Origin: Pleurodeles waltl | Lineage: Eukaryota; Chordata; Amphibia; Caudata; Salamandridae | Assembly: GCF_031143425.1 (NCBI RefSeq) | Contig: NC_090451.1 | Location: 347,952,339-348,016,338 of the forward strand | DNA: 64,000 bases | Direction: 5' to 3' | Shown here: positions 11,106 to 22,623 of the stretch, piece by piece | How the letters are laid out: the number at the start of each line of letters is the position of its first letter | How positions within the stretch are numbered: the first letter of the stretch is position 1 | Notes under the pieces: model-generated | Told to the model about the DNA's origin: nothing | The model's input: only the letters and a program-made list of their open reading frames with translations | Databases searched by the model: none | Position numbers and translations under genes: made by a program

Positions 11106-12676
11106 TATTCAGAGGAAACACATGTCTAATCCTAGCAAGTGTGCAAACCGTAAAACAAATTGAACAACAGAACCAGATTGTTCTAATGGTCTATAAAAGG
11201 GCCTTCCAAGGGGTTAAGTGTAGTGAGACCATGGACCCTGAGGGGTGTTTATCGTGGTGTCGCAGGAGGCCATGAATTGCCACAGGGGAAACACAACATG
11301 AGCCCTGTGCGCCAGACCCACTGTACAAAGGGTACAAGAGGGGGTTGTGACATCTGTAGTGCTGCCGTTTGACCCTATGCTGACATCACAAGGGCCCCTA
11401 ATTCGATGCCTGATGGATAAATCCAAAACAGTGCACCAATTTCACGGTGTTGCATCACAGATTCTATGTAAACACAGAGATGCAATGTCATCTGGTGAAT
11501 AATACACCTCGCTAAATATATCAAATACATTTTCTATGTTTTAAGAATTGTGGTAGCTTTCTGTTCTATGACCCTTAGGATTTTCATTTACTGTTTGATT
11601 TTGCATGACTGTTTCTTAATGTAATTCAAATGGAGGTAGATTATCTATTGCTACTTAATGTATGTGCTTTTTTCTGTGTTGTTGCTTGGAGTGTGCCCTG
11701 GGTTGTTGTCCAGTGCCCTCTTAAGGAGTGTTCAGTTAGTTCTCCAGCATGTCTTTATTCTTGGCCATCAGCCTCACTGCTTTACTTCATGTCCTCTGAT
11801 TGCTGTGTAATTCATGGACAAGCATTGGAAATGGTAGTAGGTTTTATAAATGAAAAGTCCCTTTGTGCCATTGATGGGTTTAAGTACTCAAATAGTCACA
11901 ATACATGCACACTGTCACTAATATTTGCACTCATGCATTCATTCTTCCATCAACTGAATAATTCTTACTTTAAACGTCTGGCACAACCACAAAAAAAACA
12001 CACACAAATGCAACATTATATGCATGATAAATTAAAAGAACTAATATAGAATAAAAGAAAACATGCTGTCATCTAAACATGGCAGGCATATTCTTGCAAT
12101 AACTAAACATAATGTAGCAGCGGGTGTCCGCCTGGCAAAGGTATTGAAAATAGTCTATCATTGTTTTACAGTTCCATCATGGCAAACCACATTTATAACA
12201 AAAGTGTTGCCCATCTTGGAATGGCAAACCAATGATGCACTATAGACAACAGTATTGCATAATGGTCTCCTTGTTTAGAGGAAGTGGCCTTATGGGAAAT
12301 GGTGCTCTGCAAATGAAATAAGCGACAAACAAGCGACCTGTTAGCCCTGCTTGGAGAGCTGTAGTATTCTCTGAAGAAATATTAAAATAAAAAAATAGTA
12401 GATAGAAAGAAATGAAGAGCAATTTATAATCAGAGAAAATTGAAAACTTAAGAAATGGACGGCCACCTTGACAATGGAATGCTCTCATTTCCAGGTGGAG
12501 GTGAACATGTGACCAGAAAATGCCATCATTCACAGGGCAAGAAAGACAAGAACTGATGCGGACTGAACTAGTACTCCATGGAGTGCACTGTCATGGATGG
12601 AAGCAGAGTGTAAATGACATTCTGACATACCAATGGCAGAACAGAGCTGACCCAAAGGTCCTCTATTAACCTGCAT

Positions 12677-12715
12677 GGATATATATTTATATATATATAT
12701 ATATATGGATATATG
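12677..12715. repeat. AT microsatellite
   Basis: Run of alternating TA with few interruptions. Confidence 0.9.
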
Positions 12716-12779
12716 GCTAGATGTATTATTTAATGATTGTCTTTATTAGAAGACCCTGGCAGACAGCTAAGAGAAAATT

Positions 12780-12925
12780 CTAGTAGTGCAGATCTTCTCT
12801 CTGGTTTGTCAGAGGCAGAAACTAAAACTAAAAGCCTTCCCTACAAATGTAATTTAGTGCAAATCTTCTCTATGGTTTGTCAGAGGCAGAAACTAATACT
12901 GAAAGACTTCCCTACAAATGTAATC
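12780..12925 (+). repeat. 71 bp tandem duplication
   Basis: Two copies, with AGTGCA at 12785 and 12856, each followed by ATCTTCTCT and GGTTTGTCAGAGGCAGAAAC. They differ at a handful of positions. Confidence 0.8.
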
Positions 12926-12949
12926 TGTGTTATTTCATGTCACAAAATA

Positions 12950-13095
12950 CATATCTGTAGGCTTTTAAACAGAGAAATAACAATTGACTCCTAAATGCCT
13001 AATGACTTTCACATATGATTTTCACAGATGTTAGGCCTACTGCGTTTATCATAAAAATTGACATTTGTTTTCTGAACAAATCAGGCCTGTAGCTC
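12950..13095 (+). repeat. Dispersed repeat also present at 20581-20850
   Basis: CTGTAGGCTTT, a TAACAATT..CTCYTAA block and CATATGATTTTCACAGATGT align with two tandem copies at 20581 and 20705. Family unknown. Confidence 0.6.
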
Positions 13096-13198
13096 TTATC
13101 TATCAATGTCTTCTCACCACAATCAACTGAGGTTTTCTGTACTGACCTGAAGTGTTTACACAAGTCACCCACCAGGCATACAGTCATAAAGATACAAA

Positions 13199-14081
13199 GG
13201 CCCTCATTACAACATTGGCGGTAACTACCACCTACTGCCAAGGTGACGGCTGCCAACATACCGCCGCCATGGCTACAAGCCATCTACGCATATCGTGACC
13301 GCCGACGGTATACCACCAGAATGCTAGCGGAACACCGCCGACGGTCATGGCGGTGGACGCCGGTAAGGCGGCGCTGCTGACAGCAGCAACGCCAGGCAGC
13401 AAAACACCGCCGACTGTATCATGAACAATGATTCGGCCTGGTGGTGTTTTGCTGGCGGACGCTGCTACTGACAACAGCGCCGCGGACCGTCTCCAGCCGG
13501 CGGACCCCCTGCAAGCAGGTAAGTCGGGTTTTCCGACGGGAGAGGGGGTGAGGGGTGTTGTGTGTATGTGGGATGTGTGTGTATGTTTTGGAATGCGTGC
13601 ATGCGGGTGTGAGTCGGGTGAATGCATGCGTGAATGAGTGATTGTGAGTGTTGTGTGTTGTGAATGCATGTGTGGGACAAGGAATGTTGGTGTGTGTTAC
13701 GGTGTGTGAGTATGTATGTGTGCATTCGTGGGTGGTGGTGGGTATGCGTGTGTGCATGTGTTTATGTGGGTGTGTATATGTGCGGGGGGCAGAAGAGGGA
13801 GGGTGAGGGTAGGGGAGGAGTCTGGGGAGGGGGTGGGGGTGACCCCTATCAGTGCCAAGGAAGGGATACCCTGGCACTCATAGTGCCTACTGCCATGGTT
13901 TTCGTGGCAGTAAGTTTGGCACAAAAACCATGGCGGTAGCCAGGGTCGTAATCCCGAGGGTGGGATTGTGACAGCTGCCAGGCGGTTACTGCCAGGGACA
14001 AAATCCCATTTTTTTTACCGCCGGCCTGTTGGCGGTATTAACGCCGCTTTAAAACCGACCGCCCGGGTTGTAATGAGGGCC
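13199..14081. mobile_element. Harbinger-type MITE, 883 bp
   Basis: Perfect 15 bp terminal inverted repeats GGCCCTCATTACAAC, flanked by AAA and ATA (a 3 bp duplication with one change fits Harbinger). The right 80 bp resemble the right end of Harb-1, including GGCGGT-rich motifs and a run of A/T before a CCGCC block. No coding capacity; the middle is a TG-rich stretch (13555-13790). Likely a non-autonomous derivative moved by a Harbinger transposase. Confidence 0.8.
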
Positions 14082-14312
14082 ATAGTATTTAAAATACAAG
14101 TAGGCAAAGCAAAATTCTAAATGTACTTAGATGACATAACAAGGGGAAATCAGTGAGATTTCACATAACAAAATACCTATCAGTACAGTTTATTAGAGAG
14201 CAAAAACAATCTACCATGAAAAGCATACTGGCCAGCTATTATTTTAAAAAGTAGCCAATTCCAGTCCTCTCTTTCTCTAAGTCTTCAGTCTTCCTCTTAC
14301 CCGCAGCAGGCA
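14082..14312. other. Short unassigned stretch
   Basis: AT-rich; nothing recognised. Confidence 0.5.
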
Positions 14313-14620
14313 GAAAATGGGGCGATTCTGCCCACTATTCCAACTGGCTCACTGAGCTCCTTTGCCCTATTGATCTCTCTGGATTTGTCTCTTTGCTGAA
14401 TGCCATCAAATTCTGCTCCCCACTTGGATCCTCTCCCTCCTGTCTACGTTAGCAAATTGTGCCACCCACTCTTTCTCATCATGATTCATTTTCTGAATTC
14501 TTAATTATCAGAAGGAATTCTTCCCAAAATCTCGAAAGTGTGAAGATGATTCCTCTTCTGAAGAAACTCCTTCTTGATCCATTCAACTCGGCCAACCATC
14601 GTCCAATTTCGTTTCTGCCT
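14313..14620 (+). pseudogene. CR1/L2-like LINE fragment, reverse transcriptase N-terminal part
   Basis: The plus-strand frame around 14520-14618 reads MIPLLKKLLLDP followed by NHRPISFLP, the conserved start of the reverse transcriptase domain in CR1/L2-type LINEs. An upstream part of the same frame has an in-frame stop. The fragment is cut at 14620 by an LTR, and the rest of the domain is not found after the LTR. It is on the opposite strand from the LINE at 21187-24720. Confidence 0.65.
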
Positions 14621-16341
14621 TGTGAGAAATTGGGTTGTTGGTTGACTAGGGTGTGTTCAAGCAGCAGCCACAATCCCTTGCAAGGCGAACCACAAAAAGT
14701 CACTAAATTAACCTGTGCTTTACCCTGGGCAGCTTGGCACAAAAAGCAGTCAGGCTAAACTTAGAGACAATGTGTTAAGTATTTATGGCGTACACAAACA
14801 GTAACACAGTGAAAACAACACAATAAAAATCCCAAACCAATTTAGAAAAATAGAGAAAACTTTAATAAATTACTTGACACCAAAACCATCAAAATCTAAT
14901 TAGCAGAACAGGAGTTTGAATTTTTAAAGTTTTAAGTCTAAAATAGAGCTTGAAAAAAGCACCAGTCGCACACACCTGGTCACACTAGACTGGGGAAAAG
15001 TTAAAAGTTAAGGCCGAGAGCAATGGAGCACAGTTTGGACATGAAGTGGATTGGGCCCGGTAAGCGTTCACCTTTGGACTTAGAACATTTTTGAAGAAAA
15101 AGTCTCTGAGAAGGAAGAAATTTAGCAGGGTAAGGCAGCAGAGTGTTGGAGCAGGAAGTGACGTCATTGGAAGCCATGGAGCGGAGCTGCTGTGAAGATT
15201 TATCCCTTCAGACTTAGCTGTTGAGAGGAAGTTGAAAATCTCCTGGGGGATAAAGCAGACGACTGTAGCCGAAGACAGTTCCACAGGGTCAGATACCCCT
15301 TTTGCAAGGAGCCACTGAAAAGGATTTTCTGCTGTGGAGTAGAACGTAGTAGGGGAACCCCCAAGTCAATCTGACCGACGATGCACCATGGGCAGATAGG
15401 CAAGAAGGTTGATTCAAATCTCTTCCTGGTTCTCAAAGCACTTTTGGGCCAAATTTTGCCTGCCCTCATTTTTGGAAATTGGTCATCTGGGCACCTTTAA
15501 CACCTCATCCAAGGATTTAGGATTGGATAGAGACCTATTGGTGGTTCAGGACTCTCACAGGCTGGGTCCAGGTGTGGGCTGAAGATGGGGGGAGCCTGTT
15601 ATGTCCCCGTGGCTCAGAACAGGAAACCAGCTAAACTACCCCTTGGAGTCACTCCCAAAGTCCTGGGTGCAGGTGGAGATGTAGGGCTTTGCAGCAGGGC
15701 TTACCTCTGAAGGTTCCAAGCAGGCTCCATGCAGCAAAGCAGTCCTTCCAGGTACAGCAGCAGTCTGGCAGAGTGCACAGCAGGTCACAGCAGCAGGCAG
15801 TCCTCTGAGAGTCCTTCTGCAGGTCCAGTGGTGAACAAAGGAGCAGGTCTGACAGCCTTATTTCTATACCCCGGTACCCTGCTCCTAGAGTTTGGGCGAG
15901 GTTTCCAGAAGGGTTCTCAGAAGTTCCAGGAACATCCTGCCTCCCCTGCCCTGACTCCTAGCTGGCTGTACTAACAATGCAAGGTTGTTAAGCCTAATAT
16001 GTGCAGCAGAGCTCAGCCCAATCAGATGTGAGTAGGGCTGTGCTCAGCTCCGTCCCCACATCCTGCTAGTGGAAAGTCCCAACTGTCAGTTACACCTAGT
16101 CATGTGACCTAAGGCAGGCTTCAGCACAAATGACTAAGGGCAGGAAATGCAAACTTTCTAAAAGTGGCAGTTTCAAGCATCTAATGATAAATCTGACTTG
16201 ACCATTAAAGAGGGTTTAACATTACAGTGTTTATAGATAACAAACATGACACATCTACCACCTCTGGGTTAAGAATTGCAAGTTATTCATTTTAATAAAG
16301 CAATCCCCAATGTTACCCATTGGGAGGGCTGGTTCATCACA
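14621..16341 (+). mobile_element. LTR (family B), about 1.7 kb
   Basis: Starts TGTGAGAAATTGGGTTGTTG and ends GGTTCATCACA (TG..CA), contains AATAAA-type signals near 14822 and splits the LINE fragment at its left. No 5 bp target duplication is visible (TGCCT left, GGGTG right), so the right boundary is less certain. Its start resembles the reversed end of the LTR at 55676-58333. No gag or pol. Confidence 0.55.
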
Positions 16342-16653
16342 GGGTGGGATCATGGGTGTCCGTGAGGGGGTGCCAGGGTGGGGTGCTTGCTTTCCCCTGG
16401 TACGGCCTGGTGTTCAGGCTCACAGTGCAGCATAACTCTACGGCCACCATTGTGTTACGTTGTCTGCACTAGTACAACCGCAGCCTCTGTTAAAATGATG
16501 TCCTCCCCTGAAGACATTTCTGTGGACACCCATGGGGAGGGTCTGTGATTCTTACAGACTCCACCCCAGCCAGTGATGAGTTGTTAAAGGGTGGGTGTGG
16601 TGGCTGCAGGTGGGAAGCAGACAAGCAGACAAATCAAGGTTGTGCAGCATATA
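16342..16653. other. Unassigned stretch
   Basis: About 310 bp, no coding or repeat signal recognised. Confidence 0.5.
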
Positions 16654-17282
16654 GGGGGTCATTCTGACCCCGGCGGGCGGCGGGAGCCACCCGCCTGGAG
16701 GGAACCGCCGAATGACCGCACCACGGTCAAAAGAATGCGGCGGCCATTCTGGCTTTCCCGCTGGCCCGGCGGGCGACCGCCAGAAGGCCGCCCGCCGGCC
16801 CAGCGGGAAACCCCCCTCAACAATGAAGCCGGCTCCGAATGGAGCCGGCGGAGTTGTAGGGGTGCGACGGGTGCAGTGGCACCCGTCGCGATTTTCAGTG
16901 TCTGCAAAGCAGACACTGAAAATCATTATGGGGCCCCGTTAGGGGGCCCCTGCACTGCCCATGCCAGTGGCATGGGCAGTGCAGGGGCCCACAGGGGCCC
17001 CACGACACCCGTTCCCGCCATCCTGTTCCTGGCGGTAAAAACCGCCAGGAACAGGATGGCGGGAAGGGGGTCGGAATCCCCATGGCGGCGCTGCAAGCAG
17101 CGCCGCCATGGAGGATTCCCTGGGCCAGGGGTAAACCGGCGGGAAACCGCCGGTTGCCCTTTTCTGACCGCGTCTTTACCGCCGCGGTCAGAATGGCCCA
17201 GGAAGCACCGCCAGCCTGTTGGTGGTGCTTCCGTGGTCCCCGGCCCTGGCGGTCATGGACCGCCAGGGTCGGAATGACCCCC
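16654..17282. mobile_element. Hairpin-array MITE, Harbinger-type ends, 629 bp
   Basis: Terminal inverted repeats GGGGGTCATTCTGACCC (left) and, reversed, GGGGGTCATTCCGACCC (right), flanked on both sides by ATA (16651-16653, 17283-17285). The interior is very GC-rich and consists almost wholly of consecutive hairpins, for example stems at 16890-16905/16909-16924 (16 bp), 16944-16966/16968-16990 (23 bp), 17014-17036/17041-17063 (23 bp) and 17080-17094/17097-17111 (15 bp), all perfect. No protein-coding signal. Confidence 0.85.
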
Positions 17283-18211
17283 ATAGTCACACATTTTGAT
17301 GACACACTGCACAAACTCAAGTTGTTTGCTTCCTGTGCAGTATTTTATTAGCTTCTACCATAACAAAGTGTAAGACTCTGAGGGGAGTGTGCACTGTGGG
17401 TGCAGAAGTGAGTCAGGATTAGGCAACCTAGCCTCTTCTGCTCAGTGCCCTCTATTCAGCCACAAGTGGGCAGGGTACGAAATTTTTTTTCATATGGTAA
17501 ATTGAACTGAAACTGAGGATGCCTTTTTGTGTTCAGTAGAAAGTTCGTGTCAACTGTCATTCTTTTTCTGTGATCACGGCCTGATGTCAATCCCTAGTCC
17601 CATATCACTAATCCCCCTGAGGTGACATCATGCAGCAGGCAGACTAAGCAACTTAAAACGTCTGTTTTCCCAAAGCACTAATAGGGTCATTAGGAACCAC
17701 TTTATATACCAGACCAAAAAAGCACCCCTCTGTATATACGTTTTGTGTCAAACCAGGTATCCATGTAGGTTGCATCTACTACCCTTTCCCACTCTGTTTT
17801 ATTTGAAAACCCCTCTGTCACACTCCAACATTGTTCGCCTGCACTTACTCACCCCTACAGACCTGTGAACTTTTTTCCTATGAGAAGGAAACCAGAAGCT
17901 CTATGAATTTTGTTGTTTTAAGCAACCCAATGTGTTACAGTGTTCCCAGAATCAACTGTCCCAGTGCATTGTACAGTGCATGGCAAACATGCAACGCTGC
18001 CGCCAGCTTTGCAGTCAAGCATCTATGATCACAGCGTTTGTCACGTGCCAACGCTCGAATCGCAAACCCTAAGTCCTCTGCTTTCTGCTTTTCAATTATG
18101 GCAACTGCAAGCTTATTTGATTTTTAAGGGACCATCTTAAAGTTTCCATGTGAAGTACTGGATGCTAGTTTGACACATAAAAAAATGTGTCAATCACACA
18201 CTGCACAATAT
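17283..18211. other. Unassigned stretch
   Basis: About 930 bp without a supported gene or repeat; the 65-66 residue frames seen here have no recognisable motif. Confidence 0.5.
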
Positions 18212-18705
18212 GGGGCAAATTTACAAAAAGTGGCACTGCATCCACTGCAGTGCCATTTTTCTTGCACCCCTTAGTGCCCCCCTAATGTATTTATCATATG
18301 GCGCACCGTGGTCGTAGTTAGGAAACTAGCGTCAAAAGTTTTGATGCTAGTTCAGCACTTTGCAGTGTTTACGCTAATCCTCCAAAGCACTTTGAGGCCC
18401 ATTGAAAACAATAGTATGCCTCCTTTTAACGCCTGCATTACAATGCTGCTAAAAATGGCACAAAGAAATCTTTTAGATTTCATTGCGCCACTTTTTCAGG
18501 CCTGATAAAGGGGAACGCCCCCCTTGAATACATTATGCCTGGCACCGGCATAATGTGGCGCAAGGGGTAACAAAGTGGCACGATGCATTCATTGCACCAC
18601 TTTGTATATATGGTGTGGCGTTTTTGCCATAATATTGCCACATTAGCATAAAAAAAATACGCTAATGTGGCAATTTATTGCATTAGGCCGTCTTAAATCT
18701 GGGCC
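18212..18705. mobile_element. Hairpin-rich MITE, 494 bp
   Basis: Ends GGGGCAAATTTA (left) and, reversed, GGCCCAGATTTA (right), flanked by TAT on both sides (18209-18211, 18706-18708), a 3 bp duplication. Inside are several hairpins: GGCACTGCA/TGCAGTGCC near 18231, CTAGCGTCAAAA/TTTTGATGCTAG near 18327, ACATTATGCC/GGCATAATGT near 18530 and TTGCCACATTAGC/GCTAATGTGGCAA near 18635. No coding capacity. Confidence 0.75.
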
Positions 18706-19429
18706 TATATTTTCCTAGGTGCACTATAAAGAGGTTAATGGAAACCACAGTGGGGAATGGGATGGAATAACACTAATACTCAAGTATGCTCACCATACAA
18801 AGACCATCAATAAATAAACAACATTCAAATTCTTAATTAACAGCCCTTAAAGACTGTGATTCCTCTTCCAACAACTCCCACAGTGCCTTGATAGACCACC
18901 TTGCAGCACTGTGCTAATTTGATTAGCAATAGCCCTGCGGCCTTGTTCATTTCGATGCATATATCAGCAGTTCCATGCATTTTCTCATGGAAAGCAATCC
19001 TCAGCGGCACACATTTTATATGACCTGGAGTTTGCAGTGCTTAGAAGGGACAATAAACTGTAGCATTAAGTGCTGTATAAACACAAGTTATTATTCAGCT
19101 AAATTGCCCCAGAGCATCAAGTCTTCCCAAACTTTGCAATGATGAAATTTCAAACCATCGGGCTTCATTGTTAAAAAGGGACACAGAAACCACTGCTTTT
19201 CCTAGTACCATGCTTTGCCAGCAGGAACTATTTACCAGGCCATTCTGTCACGCTATCCACATAGTTGCAATGTGGTGCTCAGCTGTAAAAGACACCTTAA
19301 GCGAGGCAGAGCTTTAGAGCATAAGCACAATGTATTCTGTGATTTGCATTTTAACTCTCCCCATCCCATTGTAACGGCTGGATTTAAAGTCCCAGAAAGC
19401 AACTTGCATTAGGCACAAAACTAGGACAG
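18706..19429. other. Unassigned stretch
   Basis: No gene or repeat recognised in about 720 bp. Confidence 0.5.
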
Positions 19430-19900
19430 GTTGTCCGTCGTGGCTCGTGGGGGTTAAAAGGGGCGGGGCGGAGCATGGCGGGGGACTATTAATAATAAAA
19501 AATAAAAATAGTAAAAAAATAAAACTTATTGTGCGGCTCCTTCGTCCTCTCACCAGGCACAGGCTCCCAGCCTGCCCTGCGGCCAATCCTAACTCTGCAT
19601 GAAAGAAGCGTTAGGATTGTCTGGAGCGCCCAGGAAGGTGCTCCCAGGAATACAGAGAGCCTGTGCCTGCTCTCTCCAGCCTGGCAACACAGTGCCGGGT
19701 TGGAGAGAGCACAGTGTGCATCTGTGTTTGGCAGGCCTAGCACAGTGCACTCACCCTCGTCCCCGTCATCCCCCATGTCCCTGCCCCTTTAACAATGAAA
19801 CGATAATAAACATAGTTTATTATTGTTTCGTTGTTAAAGGTTTGTAGCGGCTGCTGCTGGTGGGGGGTGAGGCTCCTCTGCCATAGCGTAGGAGCTGCCC
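19430..19900. repeat. GC-rich stretch with long hairpins, possible MITE
   Basis: Contains AATCCTAAC/GTTAGGATT (about 19586-19618), GCTCTCTCCA/TGGAGAGAGC (about 19669-19710) and an AT-rich hairpin at 19788-19811/19815-19838 (22 of 24 pairs). Terminal repeats and target duplication were not found, so element boundaries are a guess. Confidence 0.35.
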
Positions 19901-20580
19901 CTGCAGATTGTGTGCTCTTATTTGCAACTGCGTGTACAATCCTTAAACTTATTTTTGTTTTCTTTGCATGCTACAGATGAATGGATGCTGCATAATAATA
20001 TACACTCCCACTTGACTACTGCTGAGAAACGTAATCTGAGCAGAATAATATTAAATAAGTGAGTTTCGCTAATCTCTTGTGTGATTTCAATTATTTTCCA
20101 TTTTACATGTGCTATCTTTTCAAGAGGGGAGAAGCTAACTGGAAACCCTCTGGCCTGTGCATGTAACTATGGAGGAGGGCAGGTTTGATGATTTTCTCAA
20201 ATAGTTTTAGAGTTCTTGCAGAAAACTACAGATTTTTTGTCTTTTTTTAAAATAAACAATAGTGGGATCCCAATCTCCCCTAACCCCAACAAGCCCCACC
20301 ACTCTCAAACTTCACCAGCCGCCACTCATATACAACTCAGGCCTAAAACTGCATAAGCTTGCAGCCATCAGGCAACCATTTTTAAAATAACAAACATTTT
20401 CAAAATTACATTTGGCAACAGGGCATACAAATATGTACAAAAAAAATTACATTTGGCAATGGGGCATAACAAAAATCATTTCAGTGAAATTCTAATCCCA
20501 GTGTCTGTCAAAGTGGCTGACGAACACCAAAACCATTGCCTACTATGGTAATCTATACATTTCCATGTAACAAAATCCCT
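19901..20580. other. Unassigned stretch
   Basis: No gene recognised; two near-identical 'acatttggcaa' segments at about 20408 and 20450 hint at a short local duplication. Confidence 0.4.
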
Positions 20581-20850
20581 ATCTGTAGGCTTTAATATAG
20601 AGTTACAACAATTCCCAATTAAATGCCTGTTGACTTTGACATATGCTTTTCACAATAAATATGTCAGGCTTAGTAGCTTTATCCTAACATTGCATAATAA
20701 ACAGATCTGTAGGTTTCAGTATAGAGTAATAACAATTCACTCTTAATTGCGTATTGATTTTGCCATATGCTTTTCACAAATATTATGTCAGGCCTAGTGG
20801 CTTTATCATAAGATTGCATAATAAACAGATCAGGACTATAGCCATAATCA
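20581..20850 (+). repeat. Two tandem copies of a ~122 bp dispersed repeat
   Basis: CTGTAGGCTTTAATATAGAG at 20584 and CTGTAGGTTTCAGTATAGAG at 20707 begin two related copies, each with a CATATGCTTTTCACA block. A third copy is at 12950-13095. Confidence 0.65.
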
Positions 20851-21186
20851 TTGGCTTGCCTCCGTATTCAACTCAGACAGGCAGTATTGAGATTAAACTT
20901 TGCTACAATCCAAAAAGTGCAAACCAGCAGTCTTTTTAGTGGAAGTACACAAATTCAGCCCGACCAAATCCTGTTCTAAAGGGAGCCAACATCTAGGAGT
21001 CAACAAGCCTCTCTCACAGCAGGAGTCTGAAAGCTCTTTTTGTCGATCATATTAGGTTAAGCAGCAGTAGCCCTGTCACACTCTAAAGTTAATGACTGAC
21101 CTCTTCCCATATGTGGTGCTGCCAGAGAAGAACAAACACAATAAAATATCTAGCAATCTTAGACGCTTTAATAGCAATACAATGCC
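20851..21186. other. Unassigned stretch
   Basis: Nothing recognised. Confidence 0.4.
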
Positions 21187-21257
21187 ATCAATCAATCAAT
21201 CACTTGTTACGCGCGCTACTCACTTGTTGGGGTCTCAAGGCGCTGGGGGGAGGGTTG

Positions 21258-22396
21258 CTACTGCTCAAATAGCCAGGTCTTAAGTCGTTTCCTGAAGGTC
21301 AGGAGGTCCTGGGTCAGACGTAGGTCGACAGGGAGGGCGATCCAGGTTTTGGCAGCGAGGTGAGAGAAGAATCTGCCGCCGCTGTGGTACGATGGATGTG
21401 GGGGACGGTGGCGAGGGCGAGGTTTGCAGAGCGGAGCGGAGCTGGCAGGTGGGTGCTTGGAAGTTGAGACGCTCGCTGAGGTGGGCAGGGCCTGCGTCGT
21501 GGAGAGCTTTGTGGGCATAGATGAGGAGTTTGAAGGTGATCCTCTTGTTGATGGGGAGCCAGTGTAGGTCTATGAGGTGGGCAGAGATGTGTTTGTGGCA
21601 TGGGATGTTGAGGATGAGGTGTGCGGAGGAGTTCTGATTACGTTAAAGCTCCTCTGGAGCTTGGCTGTTGTTACCGCGTAGAGTGGGTTGCCGTAGTCCA
21701 GTCTGCTGCTGACGAGGGCGTGGGTGACCATTCTTCTGGTTTCGATGGGGATCCATCTGAAGGTCTTGCGAAGCATGCGGAGGATGTTGAAACAGGAGGA
21801 TGAGACGGCGTTGACTTGCTGGGTCATGGCGAGCGATGAGCCTAGGATGAAACCAAGGTTGCGTGCGTGGGTGGTGGGAGTTGGTGCGGTTCCTAAGGTG
21901 GCTGGCCACCAGGATTCGTCCCATGCAGAGCGGTTGGAGACAAGGATGAGGATCTCAGTCTTGTCTGAGTTCAGTTTGAGGCGGCTCATCTCCATCCCGC
22001 TGGCGATGGCATGCATTCTGTTGTGGAGATTGATCTTAACGTGGCGGGATCCTTGGTGATTGAGAGGATCAGCTGGGTGTCGTCTGCGTAGGAGACGATG
22101 TTGAGGCCGTGAGATCGGACGATGTTGGCGAGTTGCACCATGTAGATGTTAAAAAGGGTTGGGCTGAGAGAGGATCCTTGGATGATGCCGCAGATGGTCT
22201 TGGTGGCTTTGGACAGGAACGGAGGGAGGGGAACTCTCTGAGTTCTACTGTAGAGGGAGGATGTGATCCTGTCCAGGGACTTGTGGTGGATCCCGGCGTT
22301 GTAGAGGCGTGCTGGGAGGGTGTGGTGACAGACGGTGTCGAAGGCTGCCGAGAGGTCAAGGAGGATGAGGGCACCGGTTTCACCTTTGTCAAGCAT
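21258..22396 (-). pseudogene. LINE reverse transcriptase and C-terminal part, frameshifted
   Basis: Read minus strand: ALILLDLSAAFDTVCHHTL (motif A), GIIQGSSLSPTLFNIYM (motif B) and SYADDTQL with the catalytic YADD intact at about 22079-22090 (motif C). After a small frameshift near 22030 the domain continues with LKLNSDKTEIL, NLGFILGSSL and SSRLDYGNPLY, then shifts again at about 21610 into a frame ending WIALPVDLRLTQDLL. Family known role: copies the LINE RNA at the nicked target. Catalytic residues survive but the reading frame is broken at least three times, so the copy is dead. Confidence 0.85.
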
Positions 22397-22623
22397 GATC
22401 CTGATGTCATCGGTTGCGGGCGATGAGAGCAGTCTCGGTGCTGTGGTTCTTACAGAAGCCGAATTGGGAGATGTCTAGCGTGCTGTTGTCCTCCAGGAAG
22501 TGGGTCAGTTGGCTGTTGACTATCTTTTCGATGACCTTCACTAGGAAGGCAAGGAAGGAGATGGGCCAGTAGTTCTAGAGGTCCTCGGGGTCTGCTTTAG
22601 GATTTTTGAGCAGGGCATTGACT

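Larger units (their letters stand above)
10064..13198. other. Intergenic stretch without recognisable gene
   Basis: About 3.1 kb with no open frame that resembles a known protein; the longest (11630-12049, plus) looks like chance, with low-complexity content. It contains the small repeats listed separately at 10935-11105, 12677-12715, 12780-12925 and 12950-13095. Confidence 0.6.

Noticed and set aside
11630..12049. 139-codon frame
   Set aside because: Composition and context look like chance; no motif, no repeat copy, no splice signals.
14621..16341. A 5 bp target duplication for this LTR
   Set aside because: Flanks TGCCT and GGGTG do not match; the boundary or history is unclear, so none is claimed.
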